From UKL13-2 sp031414695 (GTDB lineage: Bacteria; Pseudomonadota; Gammaproteobacteria; Burkholderiales; Usitatibacteraceae): a DNA stretch of 64,000 bases. The position numbers and the translations under genes are program-made. Positions 24,731 through 33,555 of this stretch are shown here, piece by piece; within the stretch, counting starts at the first letter, position 1, and each line of letters opens with the position of its first letter. The stretch covers positions 20,384 to 84,383 of the forward strand of contig JANNWG010000076.1 in assembly GCA_031414695.1 (NCBI GenBank), given 5' to 3'. Under the pieces are notes generated by a model. It had not been told where the DNA came from. It did no database searches and was given only the letters and a program-made list of their open reading frames with translations.

Positions 24731-26268
24731 AAAATTGCCGCCACCTCATTTTTATATTAGGCGATCAGCTTGATATTGATTCCGCCGCACTTGCAGACGC
24801 GGATGTTAAACAAGATATCGTGCTCATGGCCGAAGTGCCGCATGAATCCACACACGTCTGGTCGGCTAAACCACGCACCGCGTTTTTCTTATCTGCGATG
24901 CGCCACTTTGCCCCGGTGCTTGAGAAGAAAAAATTTCAAGTCGAATACCGCGCCATCGGCACTCACAAATTTGCCAACTTAATTGACGCATTGGCCGATG
25001 CGATCAAGCAATACAGTCCGAAAAAAATCGTACTGGTCACACCAGGTGACTACCGTGTTGAGCAATCATTACTAGCTTATGCCAAAACGATTAAAACGCC
25101 GCTCGTGATTCGTGACGATACGCATTTTATGTGTTCACGCGAAGACTTTGCGGAATGGGCAAAGGGCTACAAACAAATGCGGTTGGAGTATTTTTATCGA
25201 CTCATGCGACGTCGCTACAAGGTGATGATGGAGGGTGACGAGCCGCTGCAAGGGCGATGGAACTTTGACTCTGAAAATCGCGGCGCATTTCCCAAGACCG
25301 GGCCGAAAGATGTGCCCGCAACACTCGCAATTAGGCCAGACGCCATCACCAAAGCGGTGTTTGCAGATATTGAAAAAAACTTTGCTGACCATCCCGGCAC
25401 GCTTGCGGATTTTGCATGGCCGGTAACGCGGGCAGATGCATTAGTGGCGTTACATAAATTTTGTGATGAACGACTTGCCACGTTTGGTGAGTTTCAAGAT
25501 GCGATGTGGACCGACGAGCCATTTTTGTATCACGCGCATATTTCAGCGGCAATGAATGTGAAGCTACTCAATCCGCGTGAAGTGATTGCCGCCGCCATTG
25601 GCGCATTTGAAGATGGTCGTGCGCCGATTGAAGCGGTAGAAGGCTTTGTGCGCCAAGTGCTCGGCTGGCGCGAATTTATACGCGGCGTGTATTGGCTGGA
25701 TATGCCGGGCATGCGTGAAGCGAACCACTTTAAGCATCAACGTAAATTACCTGCGTGGTACTGGACGGGTGAGACTCACATGCAGTGCATGAAAAACACG
25801 ATTGGGCAAACACTCAAACACGGCTACGCACATCACATTCAGCGCTTGATGGTGACCGGCATTTTTGGCTTGATGGCCGAAGTCAACCCACAAGAAATTG
25901 AAGACTGGTATTTGGCTGTTTATATCGACGCGGTCGAATGGGTAGAGCTACCAAATGTCGCCGGCATGGCAATCTATGCCAATGGCGGGCGCTTCACCTC
26001 CAAGCCTTACATTGCCAGCGGCCAATACATTAAGCGCATGTCAAATTATTGTAGCGGCTGCCGTTATAAGCCAGACGTAAAAACAGGCAATACCGCTTGC
26101 CCTGTGACCACACTGTATTGGTATTTTTTAGATAAGCATGAGAAGTCCCTCGTCGGTAATCCGCGCACGGCGCTCATGGCGCGAAATATTACTAAGATGT
26201 CGAGTGATGATCGTCAAGCGCTACGCGATCACGCCGCCATCACGCTGAAAAAAATTGATACGCTCTAA
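24727..26268 (+). CDS. FeS-type cryptochrome/(6-4) photolyase (PhrB-like)
   Basis: This 513-residue protein belongs to the iron-sulfur bacterial cryptochrome/photolyase class. It has an N-terminal alpha/beta antenna domain (FILGDQLDIDSAALADAD), a central helical domain, and a C-terminal FAD domain (FVRQVLGWREFIRGVYWL). Cys354, Cys442, Cys445 and Cys458 have the same mutual spacing as the four 4Fe-4S ligands I recall for Agrobacterium PhrB (350/438/441/454). It probably repairs (6-4) photoproducts or senses light. It is coupled by overlaps to both neighbours. Confidence 0.92.
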   Translation: MKNCRHLIFILGDQLDIDSAALADADVKQDIVLMAEVPHESTHVWSAKPRTAFFLSAMRHFAPVLEKKKFQVEYRAIGTHKFANLIDALADAIKQYSPKKIVLVTPGDYRVEQSLLAYAKTIKTPLVIRDDTHFMCSREDFAEWAKGYKQMRLEYFYRLMRRRYKVMMEGDEPLQGRWNFDSENRGAFPKTGPKDVPATLAIRPDAITKAVFADIEKNFADHPGTLADFAWPVTRADALVALHKFCDERLATFGEFQDAMWTDEPFLYHAHISAAMNVKLLNPREVIAAAIGAFEDGRAPIEAVEGFVRQVLGWREFIRGVYWLDMPGMREANHFKHQRKLPAWYWTGETHMQCMKNTIGQTLKHGYAHHIQRLMVTGIFGLMAEVNPQEIEDWYLAVYIDAVEWVELPNVAGMAIYANGGRFTSKPYIASGQYIKRMSNYCSGCRYKPDVKTGNTACPVTTLYWYFLDKHEKSLVGNPRTALMARNITKMSSDDRQALRDHAAITLKKIDTL

Positions 26269-27455
26269 TGCAAACCAGCCTGCTGCCCGCCAAGACCACG
26301 CGCGAGACCGCGCTTGAAAAAATTAACGCCATCAACCTTGGCGCATACGCACGCACACGCAATGCACTGGATGGCCGTGTAACGCAACTCTCGCCCTATC
26401 TCACGCATGGCATTACAGACGTGCCTGAAATCATCGCGCGGCTTAGTCAAAAAAGCAAAGTGGGTTGGGAAGACAAATTTATTTTCGAGCTGGGTTGGCG
26501 CGAATACTTTCATCACGTCTGGTCGCGCCTTGGTGACGATATTTGGCGCGATCAAACCGCACCACTAGCGTCAACATATGCCAGCGAATTGCCACATGAT
26601 ATAGCCACCGCCACTACCGGCGTAGCAATTATTGACGAGCAAATTCGCACACTCTATCAACGCGGCTACTTACACAATCACGCCCGTATGTGGCTAGCCA
26701 GCTATATCGTGCATGTACGCAAAATTGATTGGCGCGTAGGCGCTCGCTGGATGATTCGATATTTACTCGATGGCGATATGGCGTCAAACACACTCTCATG
26801 GCAATGGGTAGCGGGCACGTGGACAGGTAAACCCTATTTGTTTAACGCTGAAAATGTCGCAAAATATGCGCCTGATAGCGACAATGCTGGCACTGTGATT
26901 GACACTAACTATGCGGTGATGGATCAAATCGCGCGAGGTGATAAACCGATACTCGCTGCACCCCAGTCACGGCGCGGCCTCATTGAGACGTCATCACCAC
27001 CGTTACTCAATATTGATGCCGCGTTAGCCATCGCTAGCGAATTGGGGTTTAACTTTTGCGACGAACTGCCAGCAGATTCGCCTGTATTGCTAATGCACCC
27101 ATGGGCGATTGTGAAATCGACGCTGCGTGACGCTGCCGTCATCGGCCTTATCGTGCCTGCATTTCATACGGAGTATTTATGGTCTGAAGCACGTTGGCGA
27201 TTTGTGTTCGGCGCGATGCGCGAGATGACTGAGACTATTTTTGTCACGTCCGGTGCAATTAATAATCAATTCGCCGCCCGCAATATCAACATCATCAATA
27301 CGCTGAACCCTTTTTACAATGACATAGTCGAACAAGTTCAAACACGAGGCGCAACAATCATTTCAACACCGCGCGCATTTATCAACCCCGATAAATGTCA
27401 GCGCTCTTTTTCATCGTTTTGGCATAAAGCCCAGAAAGCACCATTCCCCATATGA
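26268..27455 (+). CDS. photolyase/cryptochrome FAD-domain protein with unusual domain order
   Basis: This is a 395-residue protein whose first about 220 residues are a photolyase FAD-binding helical domain: LSPYLTHGITDVPEI, FELGWREYFHHVW, LHNHARMWLASYIVH and SWQWVAGTWTGKPYLFN with NAENVAKYAP. The usual N-terminal antenna domain is absent. The start is fixed by a TAATG overlap with the upstream gene. Residues about 245-395 are alpha/beta-like (SPVLLMHPWAIV, AAVIGLIVPAFHTEYLWSEA, TRGATIIST) and weakly resemble an antenna domain placed after the FAD domain. It may act with the FeS photolyase encoded upstream. The substrate is unknown. Confidence 0.82.
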   Translation: MQTSLLPAKTTRETALEKINAINLGAYARTRNALDGRVTQLSPYLTHGITDVPEIIARLSQKSKVGWEDKFIFELGWREYFHHVWSRLGDDIWRDQTAPLASTYASELPHDIATATTGVAIIDEQIRTLYQRGYLHNHARMWLASYIVHVRKIDWRVGARWMIRYLLDGDMASNTLSWQWVAGTWTGKPYLFNAENVAKYAPDSDNAGTVIDTNYAVMDQIARGDKPILAAPQSRRGLIETSSPPLLNIDAALAIASELGFNFCDELPADSPVLLMHPWAIVKSTLRDAAVIGLIVPAFHTEYLWSEARWRFVFGAMREMTETIFVTSGAINNQFAARNINIINTLNPFYNDIVEQVQTRGATIISTPRAFINPDKCQRSFSSFWHKAQKAPFPI

Positions 27456-28201
27456 ATATCGTTATTACCGGCGCGGCAGGCGCCATCGGCACATCTTTGG
27501 CGCACCTACTACACGCACGTGGTGAAAAATTATTACTGGTTGGCCGTAATGCTGAAAAACTTGCCGCCCTCAACGCACAACTCGGCAATACACATCACAT
27601 ACTCGCCACTGATTTGACCATTGCTGATGGTGCTACTGCATTACAAGCCGCCGCCAGTGAAATCGGCGTAATCGACGGCATCGCTCATTGCGTCGGCTCC
27701 ACAGTCGTTAGACCATTGCATCTCACCGCTGAAAAAGACTGGCACGAACAAATCGCCATTAATGCGACCTCTGCATTTCATGTGTTGAAGTGGTTCATCA
27801 TTCAAGCCACCAAAGCACAAGTACCTGCCTGTGCGGTGCTGACAAGCTCGGTGGTTGCTGAAGCAGGTTTCGCTAATCACGAAGCCATTGCCGCCGCAAA
27901 ATGCGCGGTGACCGGCTTAGCACTTTCTGCCGCCGCCACCTATGCCGACAAAGGTGTGCGCGTGAATGTTGTTGCGCCAGGCTTGACCCGCTCCAGCCTC
28001 ACCCAACGCTTCATCGCCACACCTGAGGCCGAAGCCCGCTCGGCTGCACTCATCCCCACCAATCGTATCGCCGAACCAGCCGAAGTCGCACATGTCATGG
28101 CATTTTTACTTGCCCGCGAAACCGCACACATCACCGGGCAAGTGATACGAGTCGATGGTGGGCAAGGCATGTTAAGACCGTTGCCGCGCGTGGCAAAGTA
28201 G
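27452..28201 (+). CDS. SDR-family protein of the photolyase operon, atypical active site
   Basis: This 249-residue Rossmann protein has the cofactor motif TGAAGAIG near the N-terminus (residues about 6-13), an NNAG-like region replaced by AHCVGSTVV, a Ser pair in VLTSSVV, and C-terminal GQVIRVDGG. The catalytic YxxxK is not kept: the Lys is present in EAIAAAKCAV, but the Tyr position is Ile. It overlaps the upstream photolyase gene by 4 bases. It may be a redox-inactive NAD(P)-binding partner or use a different mechanism. This is inference. Confidence 0.88.
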   Translation: MNIVITGAAGAIGTSLAHLLHARGEKLLLVGRNAEKLAALNAQLGNTHHILATDLTIADGATALQAAASEIGVIDGIAHCVGSTVVRPLHLTAEKDWHEQIAINATSAFHVLKWFIIQATKAQVPACAVLTSSVVAEAGFANHEAIAAAKCAVTGLALSAAATYADKGVRVNVVAPGLTRSSLTQRFIATPEAEARSAALIPTNRIAEPAEVAHVMAFLLARETAHITGQVIRVDGGQGMLRPLPRVAK

Positions 28202-28234
28202 CGGCGACGTTTTTGCAAGTCTCACTAATCAGCT

Positions 28235-28255
28235 CCTCCCTTTGAAAAAGGGAGG
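28235..28255. repeat. short palindrome related to 19431-19461
   Basis: CCTCCC-tttgaaaaa-GGGAGG, preceded by AATCAG as at 19427. It lies between convergent SDR and acetyltransferase genes, so it may also act as a bidirectional terminator, although no clear T-run follows. Confidence 0.6.
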
Positions 28256-28306
28256 GTGGGAGGGATTGCGGTGTCAATTGCAAATCTACCAAGCATGGCG
28301 AAATGT

Positions 28307-28813
28307 TTAGTGCTTTGCCAAGGGCAAACACATTTGCACGCTATCAAGCCATCGCTCAAATTTATAGCCAATCTTGGGGAAGATGCCAATCTGGGCGAAG
28401 CCGCAGGCTTCATGCAGTTTGATTGAGCCAATATTTTGACAGTCGCCAATCACAGCGATCATATTGCGGTAATCACGCTGCTGACACTCAGCGATGAGCG
28501 CTTGCAGTAATAATTTGCCAATGCCTTTACCCTGCCAGTTGGCCGCGACATAGACGGAATCTTCGACCGTATATCGATAACCAATGCGCGCGCGATAGCT
28601 GCTGGCATAGGCATAGCCGATAACTTGCTGATTAATTTCAGCAACAAGGTAGGGATAGCCTTGGCGCAATATTTGCTGACGTCGTGCGCCAAATTCTTCA
28701 ACCGTCGGCGGCACATATTCCCACGATGCCGTTCCAGTCAATACACTGTTTGCATAAATCGGTGCAGCCGCAACGACGTCGTCGTCCGTTGATGGACGAA
28801 TGATGATGTTCAT
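28307..28813 (-). CDS. GNAT acetyltransferase, phosphinothricin-type
   Basis: This 168-residue protein has the pattern of PAT/MddA-type N-acetyltransferases: IRPSTDDDVVAAAPIYANSV, TASWEYVPPT, the acetyl-CoA loop WQGKGIGKLLLQALI, and NIGSIKLHEACGF with IGYKFERWLDSVQM. Such enzymes acetylate methionine sulfoximine, phosphinothricin or related amino acids. The ATG overlaps the upstream hydrolase stop (ATGA), so the two are translated together. Confidence 0.9.
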   Translation of the reverse strand: MNIIIRPSTDDDVVAAAPIYANSVLTGTASWEYVPPTVEEFGARRQQILRQGYPYLVAEINQQVIGYAYASSYRARIGYRYTVEDSVYVAANWQGKGIGKLLLQALIAECQQRDYRNMIAVIGDCQNIGSIKLHEACGFAQIGIFPKIGYKFERWLDSVQMCLPLAKH

Positions 28814-30747
28814 TGCATCACTTGCACTTCAATGGACGATGTATGTTCTTGTTCCGCGCTGCGATATAACCGTTGCGTGGCTTTCACATAATCACTTGCA
28901 CTCGCCTTCGGTATTGACACAAATGTTTGTGGGTTACGGTCAGTGAGTGGAAACCATGATGACTGCACTTGCACCATGATGCGATGCCCACGACGAAATG
29001 TGTGCATGACGTCTGGCATGGAGAAGGCGATTTTTTCGATTTTGTTTGGTGTCATGGGTGACGGCGTGACAAAGCTTTGACGAAATTTGGCGCGGAAAGG
29101 CTCACCGCGTATTAATTGTTGATAGCCCGCCATGACGTGACGTGGCACGCCCGCATCGCGTGGCGGTGCAAGCGTTGGATTGCCAGTCGTGTTGTCGCTA
29201 TTTAGCTCTGCGGGATAGACATCAATAAGCTTCACCACGAAGTCAGAATCCGTACCGCTGGTTGAGACAAATAGTGTCGGTGAGATGGGACCAGCAATAG
29301 TGACATCTTCTGACAGTATTTCTGTTTGATAAACCAACACGTCTGGTCGCGTACTGGCGAAGCGTTGATCACCGACCATGTATTCTTGCGGCACATTGAT
29401 GGCAATGGCGTTGGTATATGGCACAGGCTTAGCAGGGTCACTAATGTATTCATCAAATTTGCTCGCGCTAACATTTGTGGCGGCTGACCAGCTCAGCTTG
29501 CCGTCAGCCTGAAAATACAATTGTCGCGGCTTGGCATTGCGCGGCGGCCATGACGGATATTGCCGCCACACGTTAGTACCGGTTTCAAATACATGTGCTT
29601 TGATATTGAGCGCTTTATTTTTAGGTGCGGCATCTTTTAAATGTGTTTCAAAAAAAGGCAGCAAAATATTCTTGCGATAGTGCTCCCCCGTCTTCGCGGC
29701 GAAATCAACATGGCCAATTTTCTGCCCATCATTACGCTGCCAGCTACCATGTGTCCATGGCCCCATGACGAGCACATTGACAGTATTTTTATTATTATTT
29801 TCTATCTCGCGGTAAGCTTTCAGTGGGCCTAGTGGGTCTTCGGCATCAAACCAACCGCCAACTGTGAGTACTGATGCTTTAATGTTTTTTAAGTGCCGTG
29901 AAATATCACGCGACTGCCAATAATCATTGTAAGTATCGTTTTTAATTTGATCCGGCAATAGTGATTTAGGGTCACTGGAAACCAATTTCACAATATCAGC
30001 TAAGGTGCCCGCATTTAAGAAAAACTCATAGCCATTTTGCGTGCCGTATTGAAAGCTAATGCTATCGCGGGACGGTAGCTGCGGATTATTTTGCTGCTTA
30101 AACGAGGTGTAAAAACCAAAATTGGCCGCCAGCATAAACGCGCCATTGTGATAGCTGTCATCATTCATATACAAGTCAATCACCGGCGCTTGTGGCGAGG
30201 CTGCTTTAATTGCGGGATGGCCGTCGATGATGGAGGCGGCAGCAAAAAATCCTGGATAAGAATTACCCCAGATGCCAACGCGGCCGTTGTGTCCTGCAAC
30301 ATTTTTGAGTAGCCACTCAACGGTATCAAACATGTCAGTGCTTTCGTCAAATTCGCCCTGTTTTTTATTCGGCTTATGCGGCGTCATCTCGAGAAATTTT
30401 CCCTCCGACATAAAGCGACCACGCACATCTTGGTTGACAAATATGTAGCCCGCTTTCGCAAACTCTGGTGCGGGCCCAATACGTCGCGGATACTCATCTG
30501 AGCCATAAGGTCCCACGCTATACGGCGTGCGCTGCATTAAAAAAGGATAAGTTTTACTGTCATCTTTTGGCAAATAAACCACCGTGAATAGTTTTTTGCC
30601 ATCGCGCATCGGAATGCGATATTCGTACTTAGTGTAATTTTCGCGAATGCTGTAGTCGGCGTCAGGCAACGGCGGGGGTTGTTGCGCTGTTACCAGACCT
30701 GCTGAGGCGATTGAAATAAGCAATACGGTTACAAATCTTGCAAGCAT
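28810..30747 (-). CDS. exported CocE/NonD family hydrolase
   Basis: This 645-residue protein has a signal peptide (residues about 1-22, ending VTAQQ). An alpha/beta-hydrolase domain has nucleophile Ser163 in GIWGNSYPGFFAA, Asp in VGGWFDAEDPLG and His in GPWTHGSW. A C-terminal jelly-roll X-Pro-peptidase-like domain follows (FRRGHRIMVQVQSSWFPL). Relatives include alpha-amino-acid ester hydrolases and cocaine esterase. The natural substrate is unknown. It is coupled to the downstream acetyltransferase. A dispersed palindrome lies just before its start. Confidence 0.92.
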   Translation of the reverse strand: MLARFVTVLLISIASAGLVTAQQPPPLPDADYSIRENYTKYEYRIPMRDGKKLFTVVYLPKDDSKTYPFLMQRTPYSVGPYGSDEYPRRIGPAPEFAKAGYIFVNQDVRGRFMSEGKFLEMTPHKPNKKQGEFDESTDMFDTVEWLLKNVAGHNGRVGIWGNSYPGFFAAASIIDGHPAIKAASPQAPVIDLYMNDDSYHNGAFMLAANFGFYTSFKQQNNPQLPSRDSISFQYGTQNGYEFFLNAGTLADIVKLVSSDPKSLLPDQIKNDTYNDYWQSRDISRHLKNIKASVLTVGGWFDAEDPLGPLKAYREIENNNKNTVNVLVMGPWTHGSWQRNDGQKIGHVDFAAKTGEHYRKNILLPFFETHLKDAAPKNKALNIKAHVFETGTNVWRQYPSWPPRNAKPRQLYFQADGKLSWSAATNVSASKFDEYISDPAKPVPYTNAIAINVPQEYMVGDQRFASTRPDVLVYQTEILSEDVTIAGPISPTLFVSTSGTDSDFVVKLIDVYPAELNSDNTTGNPTLAPPRDAGVPRHVMAGYQQLIRGEPFRAKFRQSFVTPSPMTPNKIEKIAFSMPDVMHTFRRGHRIMVQVQSSWFPLTDRNPQTFVSIPKASASDYVKATQRLYRSAEQEHTSSIEVQVMQ

Positions 30748-30760
30748 ATTAAATCCTTAA

Positions 30761-30812
30761 CGTCGTTTATTGACGGATACTTTAGAGCATAAATGCTTGG
30801 GAGTGCCCTTCA
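30761..30812 (-). repeat. dispersed palindromic repeat, copy C
   Basis: Read on the minus strand: GGGCACTCCCAAGCATTTAT, then GCTCTAAAGTATCCGTCAAT and AAACGACG. This is the same outline and the same CCGTCAATAAACGAC end as copy A. It directly follows the ntrC stop codon and precedes the CocE gene. Confidence 0.7.
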
Positions 30813-32240
30813 GTCCTTGTGTTCTTCTTCTAATTTTAACTCAGCAATTTTACGTGTCAGCGTGTTGCGACCAATGCCCAATAGGTTAGCCGCTTCTATT
30901 CTGCGACCACCTGTGTGGGCGAGCGCCTTTAAGATGAGCTGCGATTCGAAGGCTTGATTGAGTCCATCAAAAATATTTGATTCGCCGCGCGCAAGCGATG
31001 CACTAACCTCTTTGGCGAGCGCTTGTTTCCAATCGACGATGTAGGCATTCAAAATTGGGTTAGCGCCACTCGCCTCTGCACGAATGTCTGGTGGCAGGTC
31101 GTTGATTTCAACTTGCTGGCCTGGCGCCATCACGGTAATCCAGTGGCAAATATTTTCTAGCTGTCTAACATTACCGGGAAAGTCCAGCGTGACGAGGAAC
31201 GCCATGGCGCCATCAGATAATCTTTTTACATCAACGTTTAATTCACGTGCGCTTTTCGCTAAAAAATGTTGGGTCAAGAGCGGCACATCTTCGCGACGTT
31301 CGCGAAGTGACGGTAATCGCAAACGAATGACGTTGAGTCGATGATACAAGTCTTCTCTAAATAAATTTTGTTTAACACGCGCGTCTAAATCTTGGTGCGT
31401 TGCCGCGATCACGCGTACATTTGCCGTCATCGGTGTGTGGCCGCCGACACGATAAAACTGACCATCCGATAGCACGCGTAAGAGTCGCGTTTGTAAGTCG
31501 GCGGGCATATCGCCAATTTCATCGAGAAATAATGTGCCGCCCTCAGCCTGCTCAAACCGCCCGCGACGGGTAGCGGCAGCACCGGTGAAGGCACCGCGTT
31601 CATGGCCGAATAATTCGCTTTCTAATAAGTCTTTTGGGATTGCAGCAGTGTTGATCGCAATAAATGGTTTCGCGACTCGCGGGCTATGGCGATGCAAGGC
31701 GTGCGCAACTAATTCTTTACCTGAGCCTGATTCACCCGTAATGAGCACGGTGGCGTGTGATTGTGAAAGCCGGCCAACCGCGCGAAACACTTCTTGCATC
31801 GTAGGGGCTGAACCTAAAATTTCAGGTGCTGCCTCCACGACGGCGGCACCACCGTTCACCACCACATAACGTGACTCATCAATAGCGCGGCGAATCAACT
31901 CTACCGCATGGTCAATATCAAACGGCTTTGGCAAATACTCAAATGCACCACCTTGAAATGCAGCGACTGCACTTTCTAGATCTGAATAGGCCGTCATGAT
32001 GATGACCGGCGTGGCAGGCAATTTCGCTTTGAGCTTTTGCATAAAATCTAGGCCAGACGCGCCCGGCATGCGGATGTCGCTGATAACCACTTGCGGCGCT
32101 TCGTTGTCTAGCGCGTCTAAACCCTCGTCTGCGCTCGCAAACGATTTGTAGGCAATACCTGCACGTGTTAATGCTTTCTCAATCACCCAGCGAATGCTTT
32201 TGTCGTCATCAATAATCCAAACTGGTTTCATGGTTGCCAT
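30810..32240 (-). CDS. glnG: nitrogen regulation response regulator NtrC
   Basis: This 476-residue protein has a receiver domain with Asp55 in VVISDIRMPGASG, and a sigma-54 AAA+ domain with Walker A GESGSGKE, the GAFTGA loop in HERGAFTGAA and Walker B TLFLDEIGDM. The C-terminal Fis-type helix-turn-helix is RRIEAANLLGIGRNTLTRKI. It activates sigma-54 promoters such as that of glnA under nitrogen limitation. It lies 13 bases after ntrB. Confidence 0.96.
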   Translation of the reverse strand: MATMKPVWIIDDDKSIRWVIEKALTRAGIAYKSFASADEGLDALDNEAPQVVISDIRMPGASGLDFMQKLKAKLPATPVIIMTAYSDLESAVAAFQGGAFEYLPKPFDIDHAVELIRRAIDESRYVVVNGGAAVVEAAPEILGSAPTMQEVFRAVGRLSQSHATVLITGESGSGKELVAHALHRHSPRVAKPFIAINTAAIPKDLLESELFGHERGAFTGAAATRRGRFEQAEGGTLFLDEIGDMPADLQTRLLRVLSDGQFYRVGGHTPMTANVRVIAATHQDLDARVKQNLFREDLYHRLNVIRLRLPSLRERREDVPLLTQHFLAKSARELNVDVKRLSDGAMAFLVTLDFPGNVRQLENICHWITVMAPGQQVEINDLPPDIRAEASGANPILNAYIVDWKQALAKEVSASLARGESNIFDGLNQAFESQLILKALAHTGGRRIEAANLLGIGRNTLTRKIAELKLEEEHKD

Positions 32241-32253
32241 TTCCGATATAGGT

Positions 32254-33348
32254 TCATTTTTTTATCAATGCTTCTGCATGTGTTCTGACCGGCAAAAGCA
32301 CTATAAATTGGGTGTTGCCAGGCACGCTCTCAAACTCAATCACGCCTGCGTGTTGGTTAATAAATGTTTGCGCGAGTGATAAACCCACACCGGTTCCGCC
32401 ATCACGGCCAGTCACCAATGGATAAAATATCGACTCCTGCAAATGTGTTGGCACACCTGGTCCCTCATCACAAATCCTGACTTCCAAGGCCAAGCGAAAA
32501 CGCTCGCGCACGATCGTGACCTGTCGTGTGATGCGTGTCTTAAAACGGATGCGTCCGACACCGCCAGTTGATTGCGCCGCATTGCGCGCAATATTGAGCA
32601 TGGCCTGAATGAGTTGCTCGCGATCGCCGACAATATCAGGCAAGCTAATATCGTAGTCACGCGCGATTTGCAGCGTCTGTGGAAATTCCGCCAACACGAC
32701 TGCGCGCACATATTCCAACACTTCATGAATGTTGACGGGCTCAATAGTTGGTAGCCGATGCGGCGTAAGCAACCTATCCATGAGCGATTGCAAACGATCA
32801 GCTTCGTTAATGATGACTTGTGTGTACTCGAGCAGCGCCGCATCCGGCAACTCTCTTTCGAGTAATTGCGCGGCACCGCGTATACCACCGAGCGGATTTT
32901 TTATTTCATGTGCGAGATTACGAATCAATTCGCGATTTAATTTTTGCTGCTCAAGTAATTTTTCTTCTCGTGCAATTTTAAGATGCTGATCAAGCGGCTG
33001 AAACTCCACCACAATTCGATTAGGCTCATGCGGCGTTGCCACACATGAGCAATGCAATATTTGCCCAGCCAATGTATTGAGCGTGATACTCGATTCGTTA
33101 AACCCCGAATCGGTGTTTTTTACTTGCGTCAACATGGCGTAAAAACCGACTTCATTCGCGCCGTCAGCAATCAAGCGCGTGAGAGATGCACCCAGCGCAT
33201 TTTTTCGGCTGAAGGCAAATAGATTTTCGGCGGCGGCGTTGGCGTGTATCAAATGAAATTGGTGATCAATAACCACCACTGCGGTCGCAATAATATCGAG
33301 ACCAGCATAGTCGGCAATTGAAGCGGATATTGGGGAGGAAGTGGGCAT
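32254..33348 (-). CDS. glnL: nitrogen regulation sensor kinase NtrB
   Basis: This protein of about 364 residues from the ATG at 33348 has an N-terminal PAS domain (IIATAVVVIDHQFHLIHANAA), the phosphoacceptor His147 in LIRNLAHEIKNPLGGIRGAA, and an ATPase domain with AMLNIARNAAQ, DEGPGVP and GGTGVGLSLAQ. It is cytoplasmic with no TM segment, as expected for the PII-controlled NtrB that phosphorylates NtrC. An in-frame TTG 30 bases upstream is a less likely start. Confidence 0.95.
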   Translation of the reverse strand: MPTSSPISASIADYAGLDIIATAVVVIDHQFHLIHANAAAENLFAFSRKNALGASLTRLIADGANEVGFYAMLTQVKNTDSGFNESSITLNTLAGQILHCSCVATPHEPNRIVVEFQPLDQHLKIAREEKLLEQQKLNRELIRNLAHEIKNPLGGIRGAAQLLERELPDAALLEYTQVIINEADRLQSLMDRLLTPHRLPTIEPVNIHEVLEYVRAVVLAEFPQTLQIARDYDISLPDIVGDREQLIQAMLNIARNAAQSTGGVGRIRFKTRITRQVTIVRERFRLALEVRICDEGPGVPTHLQESIFYPLVTGRDGGTGVGLSLAQTFINQHAGVIEFESVPGNTQFIVLLPVRTHAEALIKK

Positions 33349-33463
33349 TAGTTGACGGGTAGTGCAGGATTCAAACAAATACTGGCCACAGGATATCTAG
33401 CAATTTTCTTGCCATGGTTCGCGTTAATGTGGAAATCAGCATAGCCTACAATACAGCAGGCAA

Positions 33464-33498
33464 CAAAAAAACGCCGAAGGCTCATCACCTTCGGCGTT
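33464..33498 (-). terminator. intrinsic terminator after DUF4124 gene
   Basis: On the minus strand a perfect 11-bp stem AACGCCGAAGG-tgatgag-CCTTCGGCGTT is followed by six to seven T residues. It separates the DUF4124 gene from ntrBC, so ntrBC may have its own promoter in the 115 bases before 33348 or depend on read-through. Confidence 0.9.
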
Positions 33499-33555
33499 AA
33501 CTTCGATGGGACAACCCAATCGAAAGGAGTAGAAAAAGTTAAAAATACCGTGCTG

